DNA of 64,000 bases from a bacterium 1xD42-87 (GTDB taxonomy: Bacteria > Bacillota > Clostridia > Lachnospirales > Lachnospiraceae), in NCBI GenBank assembly GCA_003611805.1, contig RAYM01000010.1, positions 62,001-126,000 on the forward strand, in the 5' to 3' direction. The translations under genes and the position numbers were made by a program. The notes beneath the pieces are model-generated. The model did not search any database and was not told the origin of the DNA. It saw only the letters and a list, made by a program, of their open reading frames with translations. Below are positions 17,288 to 26,375 of the stretch, piece after piece (position 1 is the first letter of the stretch; each line of letters opens with the position of its first letter).

Positions 17288-18169
17288 TTACATCGGATAA
17301 TTGATATATCCCTGCATCCAGATGACCCCCTTAAACCGGCGTCCAATCTGCGGTTCTCCATATAAATCCTCTTTATTAATACAGACATCAAACTCCAGAT
17401 CGTTACAACAAAGGTGCAGCACGTAAATTTCCTCACGTGTAATCCTATTCCTCCGCAAAGAAATATCAAGGATTTCTCCCATTATCGAATACTGGTCACA
17501 CTCCACACCGTAAGGCATAAAATAAGTGTCCACCAGACTGAATACGTCTTCCGTAAGAATCTTTTTTGAAATAGTGGAGTAGATATCCATATCCTCCAAG
17601 GTGAGACTTTCAATCGCATCCTCGTCTCCCTTGCGTGCCGCTGCAATCAGCTGGTTGCGGCTCATGGATTCCTTCTGTATTCTCCGCCTGTCGCTCTCAT
17701 CTTTTCCAATCGGTAATAATATATTACCACTAATTGACAGTCCTGACAATGTTAAAGTTGTGCCAGTTACCGGTAACATATCTGTAGTATGCGCTTTCAC
17801 ATAAGGGACAATATTCTGCAGATAAAAAATCAGACTCACGCCCACTTTAATATCATCGCATACCCCCGCATAAGATTCCTTATCCGCATGACGCTCCACA
17901 GACACGTCCTCATATGAACTGACACCTGTACCGCGCAGATAAGGATAAAAATAATCGTAGGTAAACTTTTCTTCCGCGTCAAACTCGCCGCAGACAGCAA
18001 TACCGATATCCTGTGCGAAATCCTCACAAAACTCCGCGAGTATTGTCTCTTTACTGTTAGAAGTATAGGAGCGCTGCGTAGCATTCATGATAATATCCGT
18101 GATCAGACGCTGTTCTTCCCGCCTGTCTGTCAGCTTGCTGAATCCAATCGCCCGCATAAATTTATGCAA
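17288..18169 (-). CDS. DUF3881 family protein
   Basis: 293 residues, recognised as DUF3881, a family I know mainly from Lachnospiraceae. The start was set to a TTG at 18167-18169, reading LHKFMRAIGFSKL, because AGGGGGTG sits just upstream and relatives start with (M)HKF-RAIGFS. The protein is soluble, acidic and has no recognised catalytic motif. The centre contains a helix SMSRNQLIAAARKGDEDAIE. It is followed by tRNA-Arg and preceded 55 bp upstream by serS on the same strand, so co-transcription with serS is plausible. Function unknown. Confidence 0.8.
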   Translation of the reverse strand: MHKFMRAIGFSKLTDRREEQRLITDIIMNATQRSYTSNSKETILAEFCEDFAQDIGIAVCGEFDAEEKFTYDYFYPYLRGTGVSSYEDVSVERHADKESYAGVCDDIKVGVSLIFYLQNIVPYVKAHTTDMLPVTGTTLTLSGLSISGNILLPIGKDESDRRRIQKESMSRNQLIAAARKGDEDAIESLTLEDMDIYSTISKKILTEDVFSLVDTYFMPYGVECDQYSIMGEILDISLRRNRITREEIYVLHLCCNDLEFDVCINKEDLYGEPQIGRRFKGVIWMQGYINYPM

Positions 18170-18223
18170 AGATTTCACCCCCTTCTCCATATATTTAAAA
18201 TTCTGTTCATGCTTTAAAAAAGT

Positions 18224-19501
18224 TTATCGGATCTCCGTCATTCCACCCATGTAAGGACGAAGTACCTCAGGAATTCGGACAGAGCCGTCCGCCTGTAAAT
18301 TATTTTCCAGAAAAGCAATCAGCATTCTCGGCGGCGCTACTACCGTATTATTAAGTGTATGCGCGAAATACTTGCCGTCAGCACCATTTACACGAATACG
18401 GAGTCTTCTCGCCTGCGCATCTCCCAGATTAGAACAGCTGCCAACTTCAAAATATTTTTTCTGTCTGGGCGACCATGCTTCCACATCGTAGGACTTCACT
18501 TTCAGATCGGCCAGATCGCCGGAGCAGCACTCGATCGTTCTCACCGGGATATCCATGGAACGGAATAAGTCCACAGTATTCTGCCATAACTTCTCAAACC
18601 ACATAGGAGATTCTTCGGGCTTACATACCACAATCATTTCCTGTTTTTCAAACTGATGGATGCGGTAAACACCCCTCTCCTCAATACCGTGCGCTCCCTT
18701 TTCCTTGCGGAAACAGGGAGAATAACTGGTAAGCGTATGGGGAAGCTCCTCCTCCGGGATAATGGTATCGATAAATTTGCCAATCATGGAATGCTCCGAC
18801 GTACCGATCAGGTATAAATCCTCTCCCTCAATTTTATACATCATAGCATCCATTTCCGCAAAACTCATAACGCCGTCCACCACTGCACTCCTAATCATAA
18901 AAGGCGGCACGCAGTAAGTAAAACCTCTGCCAATCATAAAATCTCTCGCATAAGCGATAACAGCGGAGTGAAGTCTGGCAATATCGCCCATCAGGTAATA
19001 AAATCCGTTACCGGCAACGCGCCCTGCCGCATCCATATCAATACCATGAAAACGCTCCATAATCTCTGTATGATAAGGAATCTCAAAATCCGGGACAACC
19101 GGGTCGCCGTATTTCTGTATTTCAACATTTTCCGTATCATCCCTACCAATGGGAACAGAAGGATCAATAATATTTGGAATTGTCATCATATCCTTCTTGA
19201 TTTTTTCACGCAGATCGGTTTCTTTTGTCTCCAGCTCGGAAAGTCTTGCTGCGCCTGCTGCCACCTCGGCTTTCTTCGCCTCTGCCTCCTCTTTCTTTCC
19301 CTGTGCCATCAGTGCGCCGATTTCTTTGGATATCTTATTTCGCTTCGCACGGATATCATCGGCTTCCTGCTGTGCCGCCCTGACCTCGGCATCCAGCGCA
19401 ATCACTTCATCCACTAACGGCAGCTTCTTCTCCTGAAATTTTTTTCTGATATTCTCTTTTACCGCCTCAGGATTCTCCCTCAAAAACTTAATGTCAATCA
19501 T
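18224..19501 (-). CDS. serS: Seryl-tRNA synthetase
   Basis: 425 residues. Class II synthetase that charges tRNA-Ser (and tRNA-Sec if present). The N-terminal 100 residues form the long antiparallel coiled coil that grips the tRNA variable arm. The catalytic core follows. Motif 2 is CFRKEKGAHGIEERGVYRIH and motif 3 includes NGADGKYFAHTLNNT. The sequence around motif 2 (EKGAHGIEERGVYRIHQFEK) is the clostridial variant. No T-box leader: only 48 bp separate it from the upstream HD-GYP gene. Part of a leftward gene string that begins at parA. Confidence 0.96.
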   Translation of the reverse strand: MIDIKFLRENPEAVKENIRKKFQEKKLPLVDEVIALDAEVRAAQQEADDIRAKRNKISKEIGALMAQGKKEEAEAKKAEVAAGAARLSELETKETDLREKIKKDMMTIPNIIDPSVPIGRDDTENVEIQKYGDPVVPDFEIPYHTEIMERFHGIDMDAAGRVAGNGFYYLMGDIARLHSAVIAYARDFMIGRGFTYCVPPFMIRSAVVDGVMSFAEMDAMMYKIEGEDLYLIGTSEHSMIGKFIDTIIPEEELPHTLTSYSPCFRKEKGAHGIEERGVYRIHQFEKQEMIVVCKPEESPMWFEKLWQNTVDLFRSMDIPVRTIECCSGDLADLKVKSYDVEAWSPRQKKYFEVGSCSNLGDAQARRLRIRVNGADGKYFAHTLNNTVVAPPRMLIAFLENNLQADGSVRIPEVLRPYMGGMTEIR

Positions 19502-19549
19502 GATATGCCATCCTTTCTATAACTAGCTATTCAGTTTTCGGCTTTATAG

Positions 19550-20596
19550 TTACTCAATCACTTCATCTATATACAAATCATTATATTCTGCCAGATCCTT
19601 CACCACATCCACTGCCATCCCATTTCTGTCTTTCGTGATTCGGATAACCGGGCGGTCAGGATATTGTTTGTTTTGATACAAAACGATACCCGTTTCCCCT
19701 TCGCTCGTCTTAACAACGGTACCAGCAGGATATACAGCAGTAAACTCTAAAAAGATATCGACAATTTTCCTGTCAAATTTTATATCTCTGTTATTTCTAA
19801 GATATCTCACGGCTTCATAAACCTTCGTTCTCTCACATCCAATGCCGCAGATCATTTCATCAAAAGCGTCACAAATTTGAATGATTCTGCATTCCCGCGA
19901 AATATCTGTCGTTTTCAGAGGATAGCCGGAACCGTCCAGACGCTCATGATGATATAGTATCATATTTTTACTGGCTTCGGATATCCAATTTTCGTCACGA
20001 AGCGCTGAATACCCATAAACCGGATGTTTCTTATACTCTACTGATTCGAATTCCGTCAATTCATTTAAATTCTTGTTTTCATAGGAAACCTGCAGATACC
20101 GCAGCCCTAAATCGTGCAGCAGGCAACTGACACCTATGTCATGCACAGTCTCCTGCGGCAAACCCATTTTAAGTGCAACAATGGTCGCAAGCCCGCACAA
20201 ATTAATCGAATGTTCATAGATATCAGAGCTTCTTTCCTTAATGTCGTATATTTTTTCTACGACTTCTTCTTCCTCCAATATATTTGTAATAATCGTATCC
20301 GCTGTCTGGCATAACTCCATTAGATTTTCATTGTGACTGTAGGTATGTTTCTCCAGAATATTTTTTACTTTTGTTTTAAAACTTTCTTCTACTTCCTCCT
20401 TAAGGATAACCACTTCTTTTGTATCCGGCGCACTCTCTTTAATATATACTTCCCGGACATTCAACTCTTTTAGCTTCTCAATATATTCCGGTTTTAAAAG
20501 TGTGCCTGCCGAAAGCAAAATTTTATACTCCAATGTCATGGCATCCTTTGCCAGAACTTCTGTACCCTTCAAGTCATTTACTTTGCACAGTCTCAT
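19550..20596 (-). CDS. HD-GYP domain protein, putative cyclic-di-GMP phosphodiesterase
   Basis: 348 residues. The N-terminal about 100 residues are a DUF3391-like region, then an HD-GYP domain with the HD pair in CLLHDLGLRY and the GYP motif in HHERLDGSGYP. A further IIQICDAFDEM segment follows. The known role of the family is hydrolysis of cyclic-di-GMP, with signalling output set by partner domains. A C-terminal beta-rich PilZ-like or DUF tail (GTVVKTSEGETGIVLY) completes it. No membrane segment, so it is cytoplasmic. It lies between DUF4446 and serS on the same strand. The key metal ligands look present, so I expect an active enzyme. Confidence 0.88.
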   Translation of the reverse strand: MRLCKVNDLKGTEVLAKDAMTLEYKILLSAGTLLKPEYIEKLKELNVREVYIKESAPDTKEVVILKEEVEESFKTKVKNILEKHTYSHNENLMELCQTADTIITNILEEEEVVEKIYDIKERSSDIYEHSINLCGLATIVALKMGLPQETVHDIGVSCLLHDLGLRYLQVSYENKNLNELTEFESVEYKKHPVYGYSALRDENWISEASKNMILYHHERLDGSGYPLKTTDISRECRIIQICDAFDEMICGIGCERTKVYEAVRYLRNNRDIKFDRKIVDIFLEFTAVYPAGTVVKTSEGETGIVLYQNKQYPDRPVIRITKDRNGMAVDVVKDLAEYNDLYIDEVIE

Positions 20597-20635
20597 TATT
20601 ATCCCTCGTATTCTAACCGCTTCGGTTATACCTGA

Positions 20636-21145
20636 CTACAAATCCATAGCCATATCAAGAGCCTTTTTCTCCTCGTCACCAAGTGAAATATCACATAATC
20701 CGTTTTTAATTTCTTTCGTATAGGAATAGCAGCCTTCCGCGCTGTGAACGGAATTGATAATAAATCCGTTATCATTTTCATCAAGCAGCGCAAGAGAAAA
20801 ACTGAGCTGTCCACCCATCTGGTTGAAGGCATCGTACTTTACAATGCCCATTTTCTGGAAAGCGCCTCCCAACTTTCTGTATAGATTCTCAATATCTTTT
20901 CGATTCTTTTCCATGGATGCCTTGATCAGCCTATTGTCTTCATAAAGCCCCATGATGTCTTTCTCCAGACTTCTGGCATTTTTGCCACCCATGAACTTCT
21001 TATATTTCTTTGACAGTTTTCCCAGATTTATACAAAGCACAATCACAATAATCAACAGCAAAAAAATCGCCACAAACGCACCGATAAACAGATACGTCAA
21101 ATCCACATTTCCAAGTCCCATATTACTCAGTAAATTATAATTCAT
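20636..21145 (-). CDS. DUF4446 family membrane protein
   Basis: 169 residues. One N-terminal membrane helix (LTYLFIGAFVAIFLLLIIVI), then a coiled-coil stretch (ARSLEKDIMGLYEDNRLIKA) and a conserved soluble domain with the DUF4446 hallmark VKYDAFNQMGGQLSFSLALL. The family is found next to parAB/spo0J in many Clostridia, as here, and its function is not known. It lies between parB and the HD-GYP gene, 62 bp after parB. The consistent location suggests a link to origin or envelope biology, but that is inference. Confidence 0.88.
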   Translation of the reverse strand: MNYNLLSNMGLGNVDLTYLFIGAFVAIFLLLIIVIVLCINLGKLSKKYKKFMGGKNARSLEKDIMGLYEDNRLIKASMEKNRKDIENLYRKLGGAFQKMGIVKYDAFNQMGGQLSFSLALLDENDNGFIINSVHSAEGCYSYTKEIKNGLCDISLGDEEKKALDMAMDL

Positions 21146-21207
21146 TTATCTTTAGCCTTTCTGTATTTGGCGATCACAATTATCGTTAGTATATAACAGT
21201 TACTGAT

Positions 21208-22101
21208 TTATCTGCCTGTCAGCAGATCCGTAATTTTTTCAAGATCGTCGTGCGTATAAAACTCAATTTCCAGTTTTCCCGCGCCGTCTCCTCTGGACGC
21301 TATAGAAACTTTCGTTCCCAAAGATTGTTTCAGCTTTTCCTCAAGATCCTGGTAAACTGCCTCAAGAGCCTTATCTGTAACAGGCTCTTTCTTCACCTTT
21401 TCCGGTTTATTCAAATTCTTAACGAGTTTCTCCACATCCCGGACACTCAATTTTTCATCAAAAACTTTCTGTGCAATCGTGTACTGCTGTTCCGGGTCGT
21501 CAATGGATATCAGTGCCCGGGCATGTCCGGTTGTAATCATGTCGTCAATAATCATCTGTTGCACTTCATCGCACAATTTCAAAAGACGCATGGAGTTGGT
21601 AACTGCCGTTCTGCTCTTGGAAACTCTTTCCGCCACTTCATCCTGTTTCAGATTAAACTCAGTCAGGAGTCTTTTATATGCCTGCGCCTCCTCGATCGGA
21701 TTCAAGTCCTCTCTCTGAATATTCTCAATCAGAGAAATTTCTACAATTTCCTGTTCGGTATAATTGCGGACAATAACCGGCACTTCCTTCAAGCCTGCCA
21801 GCTTTGCCGCGCGCCAACGGCGTTCCCCGGCAATAATCTCATAATATGTTTTTCTGTCCTGCACAATCAAGGGCTCTACAATCCCATACTGTTTAATGGA
21901 ATCGGCAAGCTCCTGCAAAGCATCCTCATCAAAATTTTTTCTGGGCTGTTCCCTGTTGGGCTCCACCTTTGTAATTTTGACATAGGTTCCCTGTGCATTA
22001 TCCTCAGTATTTACCGTTTCTTGTACAGGCTCCGCCTTCGGCACAGAAGCCGGTATCAGGGAATCCAATCCTTTTCCTAAACCCCTAGCTGCTTTCGCCA
22101 T
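21208..22101 (-). CDS. parB: ParB/Spo0J chromosome-partition protein
   Basis: 297 residues. CTP-dependent clamp that loads at parS sites, spreads along DNA and recruits ParA and condensin to segregate the origin. The N-terminal ParB/Srx domain shows the GERRWRAAKLAGL box and ENIQREDLNPIEEAQAYKRL. Then comes the HTH that reads parS (KQDEVAERVSKSRTAVTNSMRL) and a C-terminal dimerisation domain ending DDLEKITDLL. It lies 70 bp after parA on the same strand. Its probable targets, two perfect parS sites, are about 2.5 kb away at 24579-24643. Confidence 0.96.
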   Translation of the reverse strand: MAKAARGLGKGLDSLIPASVPKAEPVQETVNTEDNAQGTYVKITKVEPNREQPRKNFDEDALQELADSIKQYGIVEPLIVQDRKTYYEIIAGERRWRAAKLAGLKEVPVIVRNYTEQEIVEISLIENIQREDLNPIEEAQAYKRLLTEFNLKQDEVAERVSKSRTAVTNSMRLLKLCDEVQQMIIDDMITTGHARALISIDDPEQQYTIAQKVFDEKLSVRDVEKLVKNLNKPEKVKKEPVTDKALEAVYQDLEEKLKQSLGTKVSIASRGDGAGKLEIEFYTHDDLEKITDLLTGR

Positions 22102-22171
22102 ATCTTTCTCTCCATTTTATATATCCACTGCCATTTTTTACATACACGCAACTCTTTACTATTTTTTCTCT

Positions 22172-22954
22172 TTACAGATGCGAACTGCTCATTACCTTCG
22201 CAGACATCACTTCATCCGCCAGTAACATATATGCCTCCGCGCCTGCGGATTTCGGATCATACATATTAATAGGCATTCCGTAACTCGGCGCTTCCGCCAG
22301 TCTGATATTTCTCGGTATTAACGTCTTATATACATTCTGCTTTAAATGACTTTTTACATTCTCCACGACCTGCATGGAAAGGTTTGTCCGGGAATCGTAC
22401 ATAGTGAAAACGACACCTTCCATATCAAGCTCAGGATTTAATCTTTCTTTTACAAGATTAACCGTATGTATCAGCTGGCTCAATCCTTCCAGCGCATAAT
22501 ACTCGCACTGGATCGGAACCAGTACGCTATCCGCTGTGGTCATGGCATTGATCGTCAGAAGATTCAAAGAGGGGGGACAGTCAATTATAATAAAATCAAA
22601 TTTATCTTTCACCCAATCAATTTCATTCTTTAAAATAAACTCTTTTTTATCTACGCCGATCAGCTCAATTTCCGTAGCTGCCAGATTCACATTGGACGGT
22701 ATAATGGAAACGCCGGGAATCACATCTTTTAAAATACATTCATTGATGGAACACTCACTCAGAAACAATTCGTAAATTGTATTTTCCAGATCGTTCTTCT
22801 CTACGCCAAATCCACTGGTTGTATTTCCCTGTGGATCGGTATCAATTACCAGAACTTTTTTTCCTTTCGCTGCCAGCGCCGCTGATAAATTAATGGCTGT
22901 TGTCGTCTTACCAACGCCGCCTTTTTGATTTGCAATTGCAATTATTCTACCCAT
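22172..22954 (-). CDS. parA: ParA/Soj partition ATPase
   Basis: 260 residues. Deviant-Walker ATPase that partners ParB to move the origin. In Bacillus its homologue Soj also controls DnaA. The deviant Walker A KGGVGKTTTAINL starts at about residue 10. The A' motif VLVIDTDPQGN and Walker B FIIIDCPPSLNLLT follow. The C-terminus is typical, with SYGMPINMYDPKSAGAEAYM. Start ATG 22952-22954. A TATAAT hexamer lies in the upstream gap and could begin the parAB-DUF4446-HD-GYP transcript. Its closeness to dnaA and oriC (about 13 kb) fits the usual parAB location. Confidence 0.96.
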   Translation of the reverse strand: MGRIIAIANQKGGVGKTTTAINLSAALAAKGKKVLVIDTDPQGNTTSGFGVEKNDLENTIYELFLSECSINECILKDVIPGVSIIPSNVNLAATEIELIGVDKKEFILKNEIDWVKDKFDFIIIDCPPSLNLLTINAMTTADSVLVPIQCEYYALEGLSQLIHTVNLVKERLNPELDMEGVVFTMYDSRTNLSMQVVENVKSHLKQNVYKTLIPRNIRLAEAPSYGMPINMYDPKSAGAEAYMLLADEVMSAKVMSSSHL

Positions 22955-23135
22955 TTACTTACCTTATTCCTTTATCCTTCATGTTTTTGTGTCCGTTTAC
23001 GATTATATCACTAATCCTTTTGATAATCTATATATTTTTTTACAGTTTATTTTACAATTCGGCTAGATTTTTCTTTATATGGTAAATCTTGCTTAAAAAA
23101 TTTTAAAATAGACTTATTTGAAGCATCCGATAATT

Positions 23136-24116
23136 TTATAATCTTTCAATCTCTTTCGGATATTTCATTCCCCATGAGGTGCGAAGCTCATCCATCACAT
23201 GCATCATTTTTAAAGTTTCCGCATGAGGCATGGAAGGACACTCAAGTTTTCCCTCCTTAATACAAGAAATTGTTTCTATAATTTCATACTCATATCCGCT
23301 GATCTGTTCAGGCACTTTAACCTCACGAACCAGATTTTTTTCCGTATCATATATTTTGATTGCTTCAGGGTTATTGATATTCTCTACAATCATACATCCT
23401 TTCGAACCGTAAAACACCCCCTGGCTGTCAGACTTGCCGTGAATCCCGGAATTTAGAACTGCCATTCTGCCATCTTCATAGAGAAGAAGCATACCATTTT
23501 CTCCATCTACCCCAGCGTCCGTCATCTGCGCAGCAGAATGCATTTCTTTCACGGCATCTCCAAAATGCATATAAGCAAAGTTTAGAGGATAGATTCCAAC
23601 ATCCAGAAGCGCACCGCCTGCAAGTTCCGGCTTCACAACCCTTTCCTTATCCAAAAGCGGATAATTTAAATTTGCAGTCATTTTTTTTACATCTCCAACT
23701 ACCTTTTCAGCGAGAAAATCATCAATTATTTTTCTGGAGGGCATATATCTTGTCCAGATTGCTTCCGTTAAAAGAAGATTTTTTTCTTTTGCCATGCGAA
23801 AAACTTCAGCCGCCTGTCTTTCATTCACCGTAAAACTTTTTTCGCAGAGTACATGTTTTCCGGCATCCAGACACATCTTAATATGTTGATAATGATGAGA
23901 GTGCGGTGTTGCAATATAAATAAGTTCCACATTCTGATCTGCCAGCATATCCTCATATGATCCAAAAGCATATTGGAAACCATGATCCTTTGCAAAAACT
24001 TCTGCTTTCTCCAGATTTCTAGAAGCTACTCCATAACATTCCACCTCCGGCATCTTATTCATTGTTTCCGCCAAAGTAGCTGCAATCCTACCTGCACCCA
24101 GTATTCCAATTTTCAT
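23136..24116 (-). CDS. Gfo/Idh/MocA-family oxidoreductase
   Basis: 326 residues, NAD(P)-dependent dehydrogenase of sugar or polyol derivatives. The Rossmann motif GILGAGRIAATLAETM is at the start. The conserved EKS(F) of CEKSFTVNERQA is the EKP-type catalytic lysine motif, here with Ser in place of Pro. The C-terminal alpha/beta substrate domain follows, with a GALLDVGIYPLNFA signature. I chose the ATG at 24114-24116 (MKIGILGAG) because GGAAAG lies just upstream and the Rossmann fold starts at once. A longer frame to 24161 is possible. Not linked functionally to parAB. Substrate unknown. Confidence 0.85.
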   Translation of the reverse strand: MKIGILGAGRIAATLAETMNKMPEVECYGVASRNLEKAEVFAKDHGFQYAFGSYEDMLADQNVELIYIATPHSHHYQHIKMCLDAGKHVLCEKSFTVNERQAAEVFRMAKEKNLLLTEAIWTRYMPSRKIIDDFLAEKVVGDVKKMTANLNYPLLDKERVVKPELAGGALLDVGIYPLNFAYMHFGDAVKEMHSAAQMTDAGVDGENGMLLLYEDGRMAVLNSGIHGKSDSQGVFYGSKGCMIVENINNPEAIKIYDTEKNLVREVKVPEQISGYEYEIIETISCIKEGKLECPSMPHAETLKMMHVMDELRTSWGMKYPKEIERL

Positions 24117-24182
24117 AAATCTTTCCATCCTTTCATATTTTAATTTAAACTTTCCAGACATAAAATTTTATAAAACAGAACT

Positions 24183-24437
24183 CTAATACTTTTGAATATA
24201 AAAACCGAAAACACTATTGCTAAATTCACCAGCCACAAATTTGTATTCATTTTCTCCAATTACAACTTTATAAATAGGAAATTTATACTCTTGTCAATAT
24301 AAAGGAACTAAAACATTATCTCTTTCTCCTGTCCACATCCATTCATAGTTAAATATATTTACACCAAAAAGAATCGTATTTTTACCAAGAAAACCAGTTA
24401 TTTCGTGCTGCCACGTTTTTTTCTTATATGCTTTCAT
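24183..24437 (-). pseudogene. Small gene broken by an in-frame TGA
   Basis: An 85-codon frame with an AAGAGGT ribosome-binding site starts MKAYKKKTWQHEITG at ATG 24435-24437. It encodes 47 residues, meets a TGA at codon 48, and continues in the same frame for 36 more residues before a TAG. Both halves look coding: FGVNIFNYEWMWTG before, and KVVIGENEYKFVAGEFSNSV after. The break follows VLVPLY and precedes QEYKFPIYK. A single GGA-to-TGA (Gly) or similar change would explain it. It sits just downstream of the parS cluster. The family is not certain. Alternative readings: an assembly error, or genuine recoding, which I consider unlikely. Confidence 0.55.
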
Positions 24438-24541
24438 GTTACCTCTTACTATGATTTCTGCCAACAAAGAATAATGCTCTTTTTTTATAGATAATTTGAA
24501 TTTATAGATGTTTCACGATTCTAAAAGTGTACTTTATTGAA

Positions 24542-24557
24542 TGTTTCACGTGTATCA
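24542..24557. promoter_or_regulatory. parS-like site (14/16)
   Basis: TGTTTCACGTGTATCA matches the Bacillus-type parS consensus TGTTNCACGTGAAACA except at two positions in the right arm. It lies 21 bp before the first perfect site, so it is likely a weaker ParB/Spo0J binding site. Confidence 0.6.
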
Positions 24558-24578
24558 TCACAATATCTTGGGCTGATT

Positions 24579-24594
24579 TGTTTCACGTGAAACA
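24579..24594. promoter_or_regulatory. parS site, perfect
   Basis: TGTTTCACGTGAAACA is an exact copy of the Bacillus-type parS consensus, a 16-bp perfect palindrome that nucleates ParB. It is in non-coding DNA 1.6 kb beyond the start of parA and about 11 kb from oriC. Confidence 0.95.
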
Positions 24595-24627
24595 TTATCT
24601 AGTGTCAATGCTCCACTTTTTTCCAAA

Positions 24628-24643
24628 TGTTTCACGTGAAACA
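24628..24643. promoter_or_regulatory. parS site, perfect (second copy)
   Basis: A second exact TGTTTCACGTGAAACA, 33 bp after the first. The rest of the gap, 24644-24905, is AT-rich with no gene, promoter or terminator that I can support. Confidence 0.95.
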
Positions 24644-24905
24644 TCATAGAATAATTATTTTAGAGCACATATTTAACTTTCACCTTTCAATTTATATCAC
24701 ATCCTTCATTCCAATAAGCATTTATCCATTGCCATCATCTTTTTGCGACTAAACCCCAATCTTTTTTTCTAAATAGCACAGAGTAAGATAATTTTCAAAG
24801 CAAATAAATAGTATAATCTGCCTGTCAATGAAAGAGTCTTTAATTTCAATTTCAATTTTACCATATCTCTATCCCAAAAAGAAAAAAGTAGAATTTAAAA
24901 TTATA

Positions 24906-25553
24906 CTAATACAACTTTATAATATTATTTTTAATTGCAAAAACCGCCGCCTGTGTTCGATCCGAAACATCTATCTTTTTAAATATATTTGATATATGAT
25001 TTTTTACCGTTCTCTCACTTATATTCAAATTAGTGGCGATTTCTTTATTAAACATTCCGTTTGCTACCTGTACAAGAACTTCCAGTTCTCTATTTGTCAA
25101 CAAGGAAATTTTATCCTTATCCGTATCTCTGCTTAACAACTGGCTGTTCAATGCCGGTATCAATGAAGGCTGTATATAATTTTCTCCATCGCGCACGGAT
25201 TTAATTGCTTTCTTTAATTCTGAAGATTCCGAATCCTTCAAAATATATCCGTCCACGCCGATATCAACTGCCTTCATCAAATATTCCATTTCATTATGTA
25301 CTGTTAATATTAATACTTTAATCGGTGACCGATCTTCTTTCATCTGTTTCAGAACTTCTATTCCATTTTTTTCCGGCATATTGATATCAAGAAGCAGAAC
25401 TTCCGGGCTGCTCTCATTCAATTTTTCAAGACATTCTACCCCATTAGATGCCTCGCCCACAATTTCAATACTTCCGTCAAATTCAAGCAACTGCTTTAAT
25501 CCCTCCCTGATTAAGCTGTGATCGTCCGCAATCATTACTCTTATTCTTTCCAT
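24906..25553 (-). CDS. NarL/LiaR-family response regulator
   Basis: 215 residues. The N-terminal receiver has the acidic pair in IADDHSLIREGL, the phosphoacceptor Asp in VLLLDINMPEKNG, the Thr/Ser in LILTVHNEMEY and the Lys in YILKDSE. The C-terminal GerE/LuxR helix-turn-helix is LTNRELEVLVQVANGMFNKE through ISERTVKNHISNIFKK. I chose the ATG at 25551-25553 because GGAG lies 8 nt upstream; a GTG at 25562 is weaker. It follows its likely partner kinase by 30 bp. Targets are not deducible. Response to envelope or redox stress is typical of this family. Confidence 0.92.
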   Translation of the reverse strand: MERIRVMIADDHSLIREGLKQLLEFDGSIEIVGEASNGVECLEKLNESSPEVLLLDINMPEKNGIEVLKQMKEDRSPIKVLILTVHNEMEYLMKAVDIGVDGYILKDSESSELKKAIKSVRDGENYIQPSLIPALNSQLLSRDTDKDKISLLTNRELEVLVQVANGMFNKEIATNLNISERTVKNHISNIFKKIDVSDRTQAAVFAIKNNIIKLY

Positions 25554-25583
25554 TTCACGCACTCCGTTTCTCTATCTCATATC

Positions 25584-26282
25584 TCAATTATTACTATCTT
25601 TTGGAATTTCAATAAAAATGGATGTTCCCTCCTTTGTATCCATTTCTATTTTACCATTTAATAAAAAAACTCTTTCCTTCACAACGGTTAAACCAAAATG
25701 CCTGTCTTTTTTTCCGACCTCCCTCTGATCAAAACCAATTCCGTTATCCCGAACCTTTATCTGAAACGTATCCTCCTTTTTCTTTAAAGATACTTCTATT
25801 CTGTCTCCCCCTGAATGTTCCACAGCATTATAAACACATTCCTGAATAATACGATATATCATAATAAGTGAAATTTCTTTTTCCTGATCCGGCAGACTGT
25901 TATCTATCTCGTCAATATCTGTTATCATTTCAAAACGACCATCCTGATTTATAACAGCAAAAAGATTTAAAAGAGTTTGTCGTAGACCCAAATCATCAAA
26001 AGTCATTGGCCTGAGATCATAAATCCTGTTTCTGATATCATCAATTACTTTTCTTAACCCTGCTTCAATTGTGGCAAGTTCCAATTTTGCCTTCACTGGA
26101 TCATGGTCAATATAGAGGGAACTTAATTCAACCTTATGAACCAGATGAGTCAGATTTTGCAGGGAACTGTCATGAAGATCTCTTGCAATTCTCTGACGCT
26201 CCTTTTCCTGGACATCCAAAACAGAAAATTGTTTCATGTGAAACTCTGGAATACTTTCCGCCACATCATTTATCTTATCCAT
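25584..26282 (-). CDS. Soluble HisKA_3-type sensor histidine kinase
   Basis: 232 residues. The dimerisation and phosphotransfer domain carries the H-box ERQRIARDLHDSSLQNLTHL (His in DLHD). The catalytic HATPase_c domain has the N-box ECVYNAVEHSGG and the G-boxes DNGIGF and FGLTVVKER. No membrane segment or sensor domain precedes the H-box, only about 30 residues, so the signal is probably intracellular or delivered by another protein. Chosen start ATG 26280-26282 (MDKINDV) because GGAGGT lies 5 nt upstream; the longer frame to 26330 has no site. Paired with the response regulator 30 bp downstream. The gene contains a parS-like sequence near its start. Confidence 0.9.
   Translation of the reverse strand: MDKINDVAESIPEFHMKQFSVLDVQEKERQRIARDLHDSSLQNLTHLVHKVELSSLYIDHDPVKAKLELATIEAGLRKVIDDIRNRIYDLRPMTFDDLGLRQTLLNLFAVINQDGRFEMITDIDEIDNSLPDQEKEISLIMIYRIIQECVYNAVEHSGGDRIEVSLKKKEDTFQIKVRDNGIGFDQREVGKKDRHFGLTVVKERVFLLNGKIEMDTKEGTSIFIEIPKDSNN
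26230..26245. promoter_or_regulatory. parS-like sequence inside the kinase gene
   Basis: TGTTTCATGTGAAACT differs from parS consensus at two positions: CACGTG becomes CATGTG, and the last A becomes T. It is within coding sequence. It may be a weak parS site or chance. Confidence 0.35.
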
Positions 26283-26375
26283 CATTACCTCCATATTAAC
26301 TACTATATTAACATACATCAATAATTCCAAAATTTTTAAAAAATCTATTATTCAAACTATAATCAAAACACATAT

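Noticed and set aside
19502-19549. T-box riboswitch ahead of serS
   Set aside because: Only 48 bp separates serS from the upstream gene, too short for a T-box leader.
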